Origin: Candidatus Nanopelagicales bacterium
GTDB lineage: Bacteria; Actinomycetota; Actinomycetes; S36-B12; CAIYMF01
Reading direction: 5' to 3'
Assembly (NCBI GenBank): GCA_017848795.1
Contig: JAFIHG010000045.1
Location: 1 to 64,000, forward strand
DNA length: 64,000 nt
Positions 53,488 through 64,000 of this stretch are shown here, piece after piece. Positions within the stretch are counted from its first letter, which is position 1, and the number at the start of each line of letters is the position of its first letter. Both the position numbers and the translations under genes were made by a program. The notes beneath the pieces were generated by a model, which was not told the DNA's origin, made no database searches, and saw only the letters and a list, made by a program, of their open reading frames with translations.

Positions 53488-53509
53488 CTGGCGCGATCCG
53501 TCACGCCAG
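53488..53509 (+). terminator. Weak hairpin after crgA
   Basis: CTGGCG (53488-53493) can pair with CGCCAG (53504-53509) around a 10-base loop, 28 bases after the crgA stop. There is no T-tract, so this is only a candidate. Confidence 0.3.
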
Positions 53510-53550
53510 TCACACGCGCCACATGCCGTGCTGCGCGATCACCTTCCCCA

Positions 53551-53637
53551 GGATCCACAGCCGTGCTGTGGACAACGGCGGGTTCGGCTCTTACAACGGT
53601 GTGATTCATCCCCATGCTGGGGATGACCTGTGGACAA
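53551..53637. promoter_or_regulatory. DnaA-box-like sites and palindrome between crgA and rhomboid gene
   Basis: Two exact TGTGGACAA sites (53567-53575 and 53629-53637; TTGTCCACA on the other strand) match the actinobacterial DnaA-box consensus. A partial opposing site, GGATCCACA (53551-53559), forms a head-to-head pair with the first. Between them lies TCATCCCC-ATGCT-GGGGATGA (53606-53626), a perfect 8-bp stem that may end both convergent transcripts. DnaA binding is inferred. Confidence 0.5.
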
Positions 53638-53645
53638 CGCGACTC

Positions 53646-54506
53646 TCAGCCGCCGAGCAGGTGCTGGAACTGCTGCTGCAGGGCGTCGGTACGCAGGTAC
53701 GCGGCGCCGGCCAGGAGTAGCACGAGCGCCACGAGCCCGGCGCTCTGCACGAGGGTGCGTTGCGGGCGCGGGGCGTACGCGAGGATCGCGGCGGCCACCC
53801 CACCCACGACGAGGCCGCCGAGGTGGGCCCGCCAGTCGATCCCACCCACGACGAAACCCAGCACCAGGTTGATGCCGATCAGGACCAGGACCTGCGTGAT
53901 GTCGGCCTTCAAGGCGTGCCCGGCGACCACGAGCGCCGCCATGAGCCCGAAGATCGCCCCGCTGGCGCCCGCGCTGACGGTCCGGGGGTCGCTGAACCAG
54001 TACGACGCCACGCTCCCGCCGAAGCCCGCGACGAGGTAGAGCGCCAGGAACCGGGTGTGACCGAAGAGCCGTTCGAGCTGCGGTCCGAGCAGATAGAGCA
54101 CGTACATGTTGAACAGCAGGTGCAGCAGGCTGACGTGCAGGAACATCGCCGAGAGCAGCCGCCACTGCTCGCCGAGCAGCGCGATGCCGACCGGCCAGGA
54201 GCCGAAGCGCTCGAGCGCCGAGTTGACCCCGCTGACGTACTCGAGCCCGAACAGCACGACGCAGACACCGATGAGCGTCAGGGTCACGCTGGAACGGGTG
54301 TCGATCCGTCCGCCGAAGGGGCTGCGCGCGACGCGCACCTGCGAGCGCCCCTCCGCCACGCACTCCGGGCAGTGGTAGCCGACCGCGGCCTCGGTCATGC
54401 AGTCCGGGCAGATGACCCGGTCGCAGCGAGAGCAGCGGACGTACGCCTCGCGATCCGGGTGCCGGTAGCAGTAGGTGGCCTGCGGTACGGGGTCAGGCGC
54501 CGTCAC
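53646..54506 (-). CDS. Rhomboid-family intramembrane serine protease with N-terminal zinc finger
   Basis: The 286-residue protein begins with a B-box-like zinc-binding region (C-Y-R-H-P-D, C-S-R-C, C-P-D-C, C-P-E-C). Six membrane helices follow, with the oxyanion-type H-L-L-F-N-M-Y, the catalytic Ser in G-A-S-G-A-I-F-G and the catalytic His in W-R-A-H-L-G-G-L. It cleaves membrane-protein substrates within the bilayer; the substrate is unknown. Its start lies inside the end of ppiA (14-base overlap), so both are co-translated. Confidence 0.93.
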   Translation of the reverse strand: MTAPDPVPQATYCYRHPDREAYVRCSRCDRVICPDCMTEAAVGYHCPECVAEGRSQVRVARSPFGGRIDTRSSVTLTLIGVCVVLFGLEYVSGVNSALERFGSWPVGIALLGEQWRLLSAMFLHVSLLHLLFNMYVLYLLGPQLERLFGHTRFLALYLVAGFGGSVASYWFSDPRTVSAGASGAIFGLMAALVVAGHALKADITQVLVLIGINLVLGFVVGGIDWRAHLGGLVVGGVAAAILAYAPRPQRTLVQSAGLVALVLLLAGAAYLRTDALQQQFQHLLGG

Positions 54507-55017
54507 GCTCGATCGTCACCGACTCGATCACGACGTCGGTGGTCGGCCGGTCGTTGCGCCCGGTGGGCGTCGTCGCGATCGCATCGACGACCGCCCGGCT
54601 GGCTTCGTCCGCGACCTCGCCGAAGATGGCGTGCTTGCGGTTCAGGTGCGGCGTGGGTCCGACCGTGATGAAGAACTGCGAGCCGTTCGTGCCGGGGCCG
54701 GCGTTCGCCATCGCCAGCAGGTACGGCCGATCGAAGCTCAGCTCGGGGTGGAACTCGTCGTCGAACTGGTAGCCGGGTCCGCCGTACCCCTGTCCGAGCG
54801 GGTCACCGCCCTGGATCATGAATCCGTTGATGACGCGGTGGAAGATCGTGCCGTCGTAGAGCGGATCGGTCGACTTCTTCTTGGTCGCGGGATGCGTCCA
54901 CTCGCGCGAGCCCTCCGCCAGCTCGACGAAGTTGCGCACCGTCTTCGGCGCGTGGTTCTCGAAGAGCTCCAGGCGGATGGGGCCCTTGTTCGTGTTCAGC
55001 GTCGCGTAAGTCGTCAC
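54493..55017 (-). CDS. ppiA: Peptidyl-prolyl cis-trans isomerase (cyclophilin)
   Basis: The 174-residue cyclophilin catalyses proline isomerisation. It has the active-site stretch [15 protein letters not shown] (catalytic Arg) and G-S-Q-F-F-I-T, plus H-A-I-F-G-E-V. There is no signal peptide, so it is cytosolic. GTG 55017 opens [11 protein letters not shown], the standard start. The place beside the gyrA-tRNA block matches M. tuberculosis ppiA. Confidence 0.95.
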   Translation of the reverse strand: MTTYATLNTNKGPIRLELFENHAPKTVRNFVELAEGSREWTHPATKKKSTDPLYDGTIFHRVINGFMIQGGDPLGQGYGGPGYQFDDEFHPELSFDRPYLLAMANAGPGTNGSQFFITVGPTPHLNRKHAIFGEVADEASRAVVDAIATTPTGRNDRPTTDVVIESVTIERDGA

Positions 55018-55095
55018 CCGAGGATCCTGCCACGCCGGCCGGCCACACCGTCCCCGAGGTGCCCCGCGCGAGCCTCGGCTGCGCCGCCTCAAGGC

Positions 55096-55347
55096 GTCAG
55101 CCCGCGCCGCGACTGCGCCGTCCGCCGAGTCGCTCCGACCCATCGATCTGTCCCTGTCGATGCAACGGCCGCGAGCCGAACAGACAGGCGGGCGGACGCG
55201 GTCACGGCAAGGGCGTGCCTCCGGCGGCAACCCCGCCCGGCGCGCGCGCCTGCAGAAGGCGGCGCCGCCGGAGGTGTCAGCCCGCGCCGCGACTGCGCCG
55301 TCCGCCGAGTCGCTATGTTTCCGTCCCTATCGATGTCCCTATCGATG
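55096..55347. repeat. Repeat-rich spacer before ppiA
   Basis: This 378-base gap between ppiA and tRNA-Ala has no convincing gene. A 39-base direct repeat occurs at 55096-55134 and 55276-55314. An 11-bp inverted pair CCTCCGGCGGC lies at 55218-55228 and 55264-55274. A 12-base unit TCCCTATCGATG is repeated in tandem at 55324-55347. It is probably a duplicated, REP-like element. Confidence 0.75.
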
Positions 55348-55350
55348 TAA

Positions 55351-55386
55351 CGAGCCCCCACCTCGCTGGCGTTCGGCAGGGGCTCG
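55351..55386 (-). terminator. Hairpin after tRNA-Ala
   Basis: An 8-bp stem (CGAGCCCC, 55351-55358, with GGGGCTCG, 55379-55386) lies 10 bases past the tRNA-Ala 3' end on the minus strand. There is no T-tract. It probably ends the tRNA transcript. Confidence 0.5.
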
Positions 55387-55395
55387 CTACATCGG

Positions 55396-55468
55396 TGGAG
55401 CCAAGGGGACTCGAACCCCTAACCCCCTGCTTGCAAAGCAGGTGCGCTACCAATTGCGCCATGGCCCC
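55396..55468 (-). tRNA. tRNA-Ala (TGC)
   Basis: On the minus strand GGGGCCA pairs with TGGCTCC, followed by discriminator A. The anticodon loop TTTGCAA between CTGC-type arms gives TGC. The T-arm GGTTCGAGTCC is normal. CCA is not encoded. It lies in the gyrA-tRNA-Ile-tRNA-Ala block typical of actinomycetes. Confidence 0.96.
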
Positions 55469-55487
55469 GGCTTCAGCGGGAGGCGGC

Positions 55488-55613
55488 TCAGCGCAGGTCG
55501 GGCGGTGAGGTCGCCTCGCTCCACAGATCCTGCTCGGAACGGCTGGCCGCCACCTGGCGGTACACCACATAACCGACGCCGGCGAGCAGTGCGAGAGCGA
55601 GCAACTTCTTCAC
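55488..55613 (-). CDS. DLW-39 family small protein
   Basis: This 41-residue gene starts at GTG 55613 behind GGGAGG and reads M-K-K-L-L-A-L-A-L-L-A-G-V-G-Y. It continues through V-V-Y-R-Q-V and the E-Q-D-L-W motif, and ends P-P-D-L-R. It matches the DLW-39 family, known only from actinomycetes and usually encoded beside gyrA and these tRNAs. One short N-terminal helix would insert in the membrane. Its function is unknown. Confidence 0.88.
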   Translation of the reverse strand: MKKLLALALLAGVGYVVYRQVAASRSEQDLWSEATSPPDLR

Positions 55614-55639
55614 GGCGGACCTCCCTGTGGGTGCTGCAG

Positions 55640-55713
55640 TGGGCCTAACTGGACTTGAACCAGTGACCTCTTCCTTATCAGGGAAGCGCTCTAACCGTCT
55701 GAGCTATAGGCCC
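55640..55713 (-). tRNA. tRNA-Ile (GAT)
   Basis: On the minus strand GGGCCTA pairs with TAGGCCC and discriminator A follows. The anticodon loop CTGATAA gives GAT. The D-arm TAGCTCAGACGGTTAGAGC and T-arm are canonical. CCA is not encoded. Confidence 0.96.
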
Positions 55714-55799
55714 CGGGGCACCGGTCCAGGGTCGCCGTACCAGTGCCGCAGCAGCCTACCTGAATCCCGCACCGCGCCGCAGACCGGCGGGAGCTGACC

Positions 55800-56429
55800 T
55801 CAGTTGTCCTCGGTGAGCGTGATCTCGAGGCCACGCGTGAAGCCCACCGTGAGGTTGTAGAGGAAGGCGAACAGCGTCGCCATCGCGGAGACAAGAACGA
55901 TCTCGATAGCGGCCAGGACCAGCGTGGTCCCCATCACCCGTTCGAATCCCACGACGGCCATGAAGTCGAACGGCGTGCTGCCGGTGCCGACCACGTCGTC
56001 GACCGTCCGGTTGACGGCGTCGAAGACGCCGGTCACCTCGAGGGTCCACCAGAGCAGCGCCGTGGCGACGACGATCACGATCGCCACCGCGAGGGAGAGC
56101 ATGAAGAACGTCTTCATCACCGACCACGGATCCAGGCGCGTGACGAGCAGGCGCGCCCGTCGCGGTCCGGTGCGGGCGGGACGGGCGGGCTGGGCGCCGG
56201 AGCCGGTGCGGTCGTAGCCGCCCGCGCTCGCAGCGACCGATCCGTCGCCAGGGGGGCCGTTCGGTTGCGGGCGAGAGGGCTGGAGTGCCGCCTGCTCACC
56301 CGGTCGCGGCGGACCGACCTGGCGGGGGAGGTCGTTCGTGTCGGGTTCTGCGGGGGATCGGAACGCGGACGCGCCCGAACGGCGCACCGGCTCCGAGGCG
56401 GAGCCGGTGACGGTACGGCGTACGGTCAT
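55800..56429 (-). CDS. DUF3566 membrane protein
   Basis: The 209-residue protein has a disordered Pro/Gly-rich N-terminal half. The DUF3566 domain follows, starting R-L-D-P-W-S-V-M-K, with two membrane helices (M-L-S-L-A-V-A-I-V-I-V-V-A-T-A-L-L-W and L-V-L-A-A-I-E-I-V-L-V-S-A-M). It corresponds to the gene next to gyrA in M. tuberculosis (Rv0007). Its function is unknown. ATG 56429 lies 16 bases after the gyrA stop, so it belongs to the gyrB-gyrA transcript. Confidence 0.92.
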   Translation of the reverse strand: MTVRRTVTGSASEPVRRSGASAFRSPAEPDTNDLPRQVGPPRPGEQAALQPSRPQPNGPPGDGSVAASAGGYDRTGSGAQPARPARTGPRRARLLVTRLDPWSVMKTFFMLSLAVAIVIVVATALLWWTLEVTGVFDAVNRTVDDVVGTGSTPFDFMAVVGFERVMGTTLVLAAIEIVLVSAMATLFAFLYNLTVGFTRGLEITLTEDN

Positions 56430-56445
56430 GGGACCGCGCCCTCCC

Positions 56446-59061
<2,616 letters not shown>

Positions 59062-59112
59062 TGGTGTCGCTCCTAGGTCGTACGGCTCACGGCGGCGGTG
59101 CTGCCGTACGGG

Positions 59113-61056
59113 TCAGATGTCGAGGAACCGGACGTCGCGGGCGTTGCGCTGGATGAACGCGCGCCGGCTCTCCACGTCCTCTCCCATCAGCGTCGTGAAG
59201 ATCTCGTCGGCCTGTGCGGCGTCCTCGAGGGTGACCTGCAGCAGGACCCGGCCGTCCCGGTCCATCGTCGTCTCGCGCAGCTCCTCCCAGTTCATCTCGC
59301 CGAGACCCTTGTATCGCTGGATCCCCTCCTCCTTCGGCAGCTTCTTGCCTGCCGCGAGCCCGGCTTCGACCAGCGCATCACGCTCCCGGTCGGAGAAGGC
59401 GTACTCCGGGGCCTCCCGCGACCACTTGATCTTGAACAGCGGCGGCTGTCCGAGGTAGACGTGCCCCTGCTCGACGAGCGGGCGCATGAACCGGAAGAGC
59501 AGCGTGAGCAGCAGGGTGCGGATGTGCTGGCCGTCGACATCGGCATCGGCCATCAGCACCAGCTTGTGGTAGCGCAGTTTGGCCAGGTCGAAGTCGTCGT
59601 GGATACCGGTGCCCATCGCGGAGATGAGCGCCTGGACCTCGTTGTTGGCGAGTACGCGATCGATGCGCGCTTTCTCGACATTGAGGATCTTTCCGCGGAT
59701 GGGCAGGATCGCCTGGGTGCGGGGGTCTCTCGCCCTTCTGGCCGAGCCGCCCGCGCTGTCGCCCTCGACGACGAAGAGCTCGCACTCTTCCGGCTCCCGA
59801 GAAGAGCAGTCGATCAGCTTCCCGGGCAGCCCCGCACCGCCGAGCAGTCCCTTGCGGTTGCGGGCCAGGTCGCGCGCCTTGCGGGCGGCGATCCGTGCGC
59901 TCGAAGCGGCGACCGCCTTGCGGGCGATCTCCTTGCCCTCCGCGGGGTTCTGCTCGAACCACTCGCCGAGCTTCTCGTTGCAGACCTTCTGCACGAACGT
60001 CTTGGCCTCGGTGTTGCCGAGCTTGGTCTTCGTCTGGCCCTCGAACTGTGGCTCGCCGAGCTTGACCGACACGATCGCCGTCAGGCCCTCGCGCACGTCG
60101 TCACCCGTGAGATTGGAGTCCTTCTCCTTGAGAATGTTCCACTCCCTGGCGAACTTGTTGACCAGGCTGGTCAGCGCCGAGCGGAAGCCTTCCTCGTGGG
60201 TGCCGCCCTCGGTGGTGTTGATCGTGTTCGCGAACGTGTGGACCGACTCGTTGTAGCCGTTGTTCCACTGCAGCGCGACGTCGACCGACAACCGGCGCTC
60301 CTCGTCCTCGGACTCGAAGTGGACGATCGTCGGGTGCGCCGGTCCTTTGGAGGTGTTGAGGTGCTTGACGAAATCGGCGATCCCGCCTTCGTAGTGGTAG
60401 CTGGCCGCGCGCCGCCCACCGTCCTCCTCGCTGGTGTCGACCCGCTCGTCGACGAGGGAGATCGTGAGGCCGCGATTGAGGAATGCCATCTCCTGGAACC
60501 GACGCGCCAGCGTCTCGAAGTCGTAATGGGTGGTCTCGAAGATCTCCGGGTCCGCCCAGAACGTGACGATCGTCCCCGTCTCCTGCGTGGCCTCACCCAT
60601 GTCGAGCGGACCCTGCGGGATGCCGCGCTCGTAGCCCTGGCGGTACACGTGCCCCTTACGACGGACCTCGACCTCGAGTCTGCTCGAGAGCGCGTTGACG
60701 ACAGAGACCCCGACCCCGTGCAGACCACCGGACACCTGGTAGCCGCCGCCGCCGAACTTGCCCCCGGCGTGGAGGACCGTGAGCACGACCTCGACCGCGG
60801 GTCGCCCTTCGGACTCGACGATGTCCACGGGGATGCCGCGCCCGTTGTCGACGACCCGGACGCCGCTGTCGGCGAGCAGGATCACCTCGATGTGGTCGCA
60901 GAATCCGGCGAGCGCCTCGTCGACCGAGTTGTCCACGACCTCGTAGACCAGATGGTGCAGGCCGCGCAGGCCGGTCGACCCGATGTACATGCCGGGCCGC
61001 TTGCGTACGGCGTCGAGACCTTCGAGGACCTGGATGTTGCTCGCGTCGTAGGACAC
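59113..61056 (-). CDS. gyrB: DNA gyrase subunit B
   Basis: The 647-residue ATPase subunit has the GHKL fold ([25 protein letters not shown]). A transducer domain follows, and the TOPRIM domain has [10 protein letters not shown] and D-A-D-V-D-G-Q-H-I. Unlike E. coli GyrB it lacks the long TOPRIM insertion, as usual in actinomycetes. GTG 61056 gives [14 protein letters not shown]. The frame continues upstream, but only with low-quality sequence. Confidence 0.97.
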   Translation of the reverse strand: MSYDASNIQVLEGLDAVRKRPGMYIGSTGLRGLHHLVYEVVDNSVDEALAGFCDHIEVILLADSGVRVVDNGRGIPVDIVESEGRPAVEVVLTVLHAGGKFGGGGYQVSGGLHGVGVSVVNALSSRLEVEVRRKGHVYRQGYERGIPQGPLDMGEATQETGTIVTFWADPEIFETTHYDFETLARRFQEMAFLNRGLTISLVDERVDTSEEDGGRRAASYHYEGGIADFVKHLNTSKGPAHPTIVHFESEDEERRLSVDVALQWNNGYNESVHTFANTINTTEGGTHEEGFRSALTSLVNKFAREWNILKEKDSNLTGDDVREGLTAIVSVKLGEPQFEGQTKTKLGNTEAKTFVQKVCNEKLGEWFEQNPAEGKEIARKAVAASSARIAARKARDLARNRKGLLGGAGLPGKLIDCSSREPEECELFVVEGDSAGGSARRARDPRTQAILPIRGKILNVEKARIDRVLANNEVQALISAMGTGIHDDFDLAKLRYHKLVLMADADVDGQHIRTLLLTLLFRFMRPLVEQGHVYLGQPPLFKIKWSREAPEYAFSDRERDALVEAGLAAGKKLPKEEGIQRYKGLGEMNWEELRETTMDRDGRVLLQVTLEDAAQADEIFTTLMGEDVESRRAFIQRNARDVRFLDI

Positions 61057-61315
61057 GTGTGGGTTACCCCTCTCGACCGGCACGCGGTCTGACACCGAAC
61101 CGGTCCGGTACTCCGGCCGGCGCTCGACACAGGCGTCCGCGCCGTTCTCATCGGGCCACCGGATGGGGCTTCGGGGTACCGCAGGATCGGCTGGACAGCC
61201 GCACAGAACGTCCTCGATTCTACCGTGGACCGGCCCCAGAACCGTCGATCCCCCCAGGTTTGACGGCGGCATCCGAAACCGGTTCTGCAGTGCGTGACGT
61301 GCCCGGGACGGGCGG
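61057..61315 (-). promoter_or_regulatory. gyrB leader and probable promoter region
   Basis: This 259-base gap holds no gene. On the minus strand TAGAAT (61217-61222) is a reasonable -10 element about 160 bases before the gyrB start. A matching -35 element is not clear. Supercoiling control of gyrB promoters is known, but no specific signal is visible here. Confidence 0.3.
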
Positions 61316-61852
61316 TCAGCCGTACGTGTCGCGCGGGCCGCGCCCGCGCACGACCCGGGGGCCGTGACGCCAGCTCGGAGCTGCGGGCCCGGCGACGGTG
61401 ATCGACCGTACGACCCCGGCGCCGACCTGGTCGGCGATCCGCCGGTGGAGCAGGGCGAGCTGCATCCGTACCGCGGTGGCCCATGTCGTGGAGTCCGCGC
61501 GCACCAACAGGCGCCCGGACTCCTGGTCGAAACTCTCCGCGCGCACGTGTGCGGCGAGCTCGGCTCCCACGATCTCGGGCCAGCCGTTCATCAGACCCGC
61601 GACCGCCGCGGGGCCCGACCAGCCCTGCTCGCCGGCGAGCTGGCGCAGCACCTCTCCAGTGAGGACCGGGTCACGCCCGCTCGCCGCGCCGCGCCCACGT
61701 CGGGTGGATGGCGCGCCGCCGCGAGCGCGTTCGTTGCCGGGTGCCGGACCCGCTCCCGCAGCGGCCGCGCGTGCCCGGGCGAGCGCCTGGCGTGCCGCGT
61801 CGGCGCTCGGCGCGGGACCGCCCGGACCGTCGACGGCGGGGGAGTCAGGCAT
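61316..61852 (-). CDS. DUF721 (DciA-like) protein
   Basis: The 178-residue protein has a long Ala/Gly/Arg-rich disordered N-terminus and a C-terminal DUF721 domain. The domain has [13 protein letters not shown], then [20 protein letters not shown]721 proteins (DciA) are known to act with the replicative helicase. ATG 61852 overlaps the recF stop by 8 bases; GTG 61867 is possible. It is the usual gene between recF and gyrB in actinomycetes. Confidence 0.9.
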   Translation of the reverse strand: MPDSPAVDGPGGPAPSADAARQALARARAAAAGAGPAPGNERARGGAPSTRRGRGAASGRDPVLTGEVLRQLAGEQGWSGPAAVAGLMNGWPEIVGAELAAHVRAESFDQESGRLLVRADSTTWATAVRMQLALLHRRIADQVGAGVVRSITVAGPAAPSWRHGPRVVRGRGPRDTYG

Positions 61853-62990
61853 CGACGATGGTCCCACGCTCGACCCGTACCCGTGCCCCCGTGAGCGTGG
61901 CGGGTACGTCGGCCGCGACGGCCGCAGTCACGAGCACCTGCTCAGCGTCGCCGACCAGGGCGGCGAGACGCGACCGGCGCTCGACGTCCAGCTCGGCGAA
62001 GACGTCGTCGAGCACCAGGATCGGCTCACCCCCGCTGGTCCCGTCGTCGCGCAGCAGCTGGTACGACGCGAGTCGCAGCGCAAGCGCGAGCGACCACGAC
62101 TCGCCGTGGCTCGCATAGCCCTTCGCCGGCACGCCTGCCAGCGAGAGCAGCACGTCGTCCCGGTGCGGGCCGACGAGGGTGACCGCCCGCTCGAGCTCCT
62201 CGCGGCGGCGTCGCTCCAACGCTGCGCGCAACGCACCTGCCAGCACAGTCCGATCGACAGTGAGATCCACGTCCTCACCGAGGCTCCACCGGTAGCCGGC
62301 GCTCACCTCGGCCGACGCGTCCGCCACCGCGTCGTACGTCTTGCCCAGCAACGGATTCAGCTGGTCCAGCAGGTGGATCCGGCCCGCGAGCAAGGCGCTC
62401 CCGAGGTCGATCAGCTGCTCGTCCCAGACCATGAGCGTCTGCAGCGGATCGGATGTGCCTCCGGCATCCGGTCGGCCGCGACGGCCCCCAGCGCTCTTGA
62501 GCAGCGCGTTTCGCTGGCGTACCACGCGTTCGAAGTCGGCCTTCACCCCGGCGTACTTCGGCGCGCGCGCGACGAGCAGGGTGTCGAGGAAGCGGCGCCG
62601 GTCACTCGGGTCGCCCTTGACGAGGGCGAGGTCCTCGGGCGCGAAGAGCACGGTGCGGACAGTGCCGGCCAGCTCTCGCGGCCGCACCGGGTGCCCGCCG
62701 AGCTGGACCCGGTTCGCGCGGCTGGGATTGATCTCGATCTCGATCGAGGTGCGCCGCGCGTCGCGCACCAGCCCGGCCCGGATCACCGCCCGTTGAGCAC
62801 CGTGCCGAACGAGGGGCGCGTCGGTAGCGACGCGGTGGCTGTCGAAGCCGGACAGGTAGCCGACCGCCTCGACGAGGTTGGTCTTGCCCTGGCCGTTGGC
62901 GCCGACGAAGGTTGTGACGCCGGGCGCGAGGGTGAGCTCCGCCTGCTGGTAGTTGCGGAAGTCGGTGAGCGCCAGCGACGCGACGTGCAC
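61845..62990 (-). CDS. recF: DNA replication and repair protein RecF
   Basis: The 381-residue SMC-like ATPase has Walker [10 protein letters not shown] near residue 30, a Q-loop-like region, the signature-type segment near [11 protein letters not shown], and Walker [14 protein letters not shown]. It loads RecA at gapped DNA through RecOR. It starts at GTG 62990, 15 bases after dnaN, and overlaps DUF721. The dnaN-recF-DUF721-gyrB order is the standard replication operon. Confidence 0.96.
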   Translation of the reverse strand: MHVASLALTDFRNYQQAELTLAPGVTTFVGANGQGKTNLVEAVGYLSGFDSHRVATDAPLVRHGAQRAVIRAGLVRDARRTSIEIEINPSRANRVQLGGHPVRPRELAGTVRTVLFAPEDLALVKGDPSDRRRFLDTLLVARAPKYAGVKADFERVVRQRNALLKSAGGRRGRPDAGGTSDPLQTLMVWDEQLIDLGSALLAGRIHLLDQLNPLLGKTYDAVADASAEVSAGYRWSLGEDVDLTVDRTVLAGALRAALERRRREELERAVTLVGPHRDDVLLSLAGVPAKGYASHGESWSLALALRLASYQLLRDDGTSGGEPILVLDDVFAELDVERRSRLAALVGDAEQVLVTAAVAADVPATLTGARVRVERGTIVDA

Positions 62991-63005
62991 GGGTGGACCA
63001 GCCGG

Positions 63006-64000
63006 TCAGCCGGACAGGCGCACCGGCATGAGCAGGTAGCGGTAGGGGTCGGCGCCGTCCGAGGGCTCGTCGGCCACGCCGGTCAGTACGGCCGGGCGGG
63101 TCGCTGACGTGAAGGAGAACCGCACGCTGGGGGTTCCCACAGCGCCGACACCGTCGAGCAGGTAGCTGGGGTTGAAGGCGATCTCGACGGGGTCGCCCTC
63201 GACCGCGCCCTCGATGCCCTCGGTGGCCTGCGCGTCGTCGCCGGTGCCCGCGCGCAGCAGCACCTCGTCACCCGAGAAGGTCAGGCGCACAGGTGTGTTG
63301 CGCTCGGCAACGAGGGCCACGCGCTTGACGGCGTCGGTGAGCGTCCCGGTGTCGACCGTGGCCACCGTCGCGGACTCGGTGGGCAGCAGCGCGCGGTATT
63401 TCGGGAACTCGCCGTCCAGCAGCCGGGTCGTGGTACGCCGACCCCCACCCTCGAATCCCATGAGGCCCTCGCCGGCACCGGAGCCGGCGAGCGAGAGGCG
63501 GACCAGCTCGCAGCCGGCCAGCGACTTCGCGGTCTCGGCGAAGGTCCGTGCGGGCACCAGCGCCGCCGAGTCGAGGTCGGGTCGCTCGGGCTGCCAGTCG
63601 AAGGTGCGCACCGCGAGCCGGTAGCGGTCGGTCGCCGCGAGCGTGATGACGCTGCCGGTGACCTCGACCCGCACGCCGGTCAGCGTGGGCAGCGTGTCGT
63701 CCCGGCCGGCCGCGATGGCGACCTGGGCGACAGCGCCGGCGAGCACCGGACCCGCGACGCTGCCACTGCTGGTCGGCATGTCCGGCAGCACGGGATAGTC
63801 CTCCACCGGCAGGGTCGGCAGGGTGAAGGTGGACCGGCCACAGCGCAGCTCGACCCGGCTGGTGTCGGCCGACAGGTCGACCGGCTGCGCGGGCATCGCG
63901 CGGGCGATGTCGGCGAGCAGCTTGCCGGACACCAGCACGCGCCCAGGCTCGTCGACCTCCGCCGGCAGGGTCACCCGCCCGCTCACCTCGTAGTCGAAGC
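63006..64000 (-). CDS. dnaN: DNA polymerase III sliding clamp (beta), 5' part missing
   Basis: About 330 C-terminal residues are visible; the start lies beyond base 64000. Clamp features are present: E-V-S-G-R-V at the edge, then L-V-S-G-K-L-L-A-D-I, L-P-V-E-D-Y-P-V-L-P and a late F-N-P-S-Y-L-L-D-G-V. The C-terminus Y-L-L-M-P-V-R-L-S-G matches the usual end. The clamp tethers polymerase to DNA. Its direction puts dnaA and oriC just to the right of this window. Confidence 0.97.
   Translation of the reverse strand, partial: FDYEVSGRVTLPAEVDEPGRVLVSGKLLADIARAMPAQPVDLSADTSRVELRCGRSTFTLPTLPVEDYPVLPDMPTSSGSVAGPVLAGAVAQVAIAAGRDDTLPTLTGVRVEVTGSVITLAATDRYRLAVRTFDWQPERPDLDSAALVPARTFAETAKSLAGCELVRLSLAGSGAGEGLMGFEGGGRRTTTRLLDGEFPKYRALLPTESATVATVDTGTLTDAVKRVALVAERNTPVRLTFSGDEVLLRAGTGDDAQATEGIEGAVEGDPVEIAFNPSYLLDGVGAVGTPSVRFSFTSATRPAVLTGVADEPSDGADPYRYLLMPVRLSG

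Noticed and set aside
53551-53637. Replication origin oriC
   Set aside because: Only two or three DnaA-box-like sites and no AT-rich stretch; gene order places oriC beyond dnaN, right of the window.
55089-55361. A 90-codon minus-strand frame with a peptide repeated twice
   Set aside because: The repeat comes from the 39-base DNA duplication; no ribosome-binding site or family match is visible.

Overview
The window is very GC-rich, dense in genes, and almost certainly from an actinomycete chromosome. Many genes start with GTG or TTG, and stop/start overlaps are common. The right third (about 43.2-64 kb) is the reverse complement of the classic actinobacterial origin-proximal block: dnaN, recF, DUF721, gyrB, gyrA, DUF3566, tRNA-Ile, tRNA-Ala, ppiA, crgA, DUF881, an amidotransferase, pknB, pbpA, rodA, pstP, fhaB, fhaA and tRNA-Leu. 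This matches the gene order known near Mycobacterium tuberculosis dnaA, so oriC should lie just beyond base 64000. A mycothiol-type DinB protein, an F420-type LLM oxidoreductase, a class E sortase and DLW-39 all fit an actinomycete. A Nocardioidaceae-like organism is my guess; genus cannot be read from the sequence.

Layout. 0-2.6 kb: a frameshifted DUF222/HNH (13E12-type) gene running off the left edge, then a secreted SmpA/BLIP-like protein. 2.7-16.6 kb: a metabolic region with an old-yellow-enzyme/FAD oxidoreductase, AI-2E-type and DMT-type membrane proteins, a meta-cleavage-like hydrolase, an aldose epimerase, thioredoxin behind a CsoR/CstR-like palindrome, PurU, an aldehyde dehydrogenase, a thiolase and a secreted EEP-family phosphatase/nuclease. 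16.6-29.3 kb: a trehalose/alpha-glucan cluster. TreX, TreY and TreZ are on the minus strand behind a release-factor-like protein and a large membrane protein; TreS and maltokinase are on the plus strand. 29.4-31.7 kb: a second DUF222/HNH gene enclosed by inverted repeats of about 165-180 bp, resembling a mobile unit. 31.7-43.3 kb: Fpg/Nei glycosylase, a disulfide oxidoreductase, an amino-acid ABC transporter, a DUF4436 protein, an internally deleted ATP-dependent DNA ligase, a quinone-oxidoreductase-like protein, an LLM oxidoreductase and a DJ-1/PfpI protein. 43.2-64 kb: the cell-wall/division and replication block.

How the genes work together. TreX/TreY/TreZ convert glycogen to trehalose, while TreS/maltokinase link trehalose to maltose 1-phosphate, so two opposing alpha-glucan routes sit back to back. 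FhaA, FhaB, PstP, RodA, PbpA and PknB form a phospho-regulated elongation module, with CrgA close by; pknA is missing. GyrB/GyrA, RecF, DUF721 and DnaN form the replication side.

The observations most worth following are: (1) the HNH gene between inverted repeats, and the reciprocal defects of the two HNH paralogs (one frameshifted with an intact motif, the other with an intact frame but an altered HNH residue); (2) a dispersed palindrome of 25-29 bp arms present three times, always at gene 3' ends; (3) two genes that look like in-frame internal deletions (DNA ligase and an alpha/beta hydrolase); (4) a CsoR/CstR-like operator before thioredoxin; (5) DnaA-box-like sites between crgA and the rhomboid gene.
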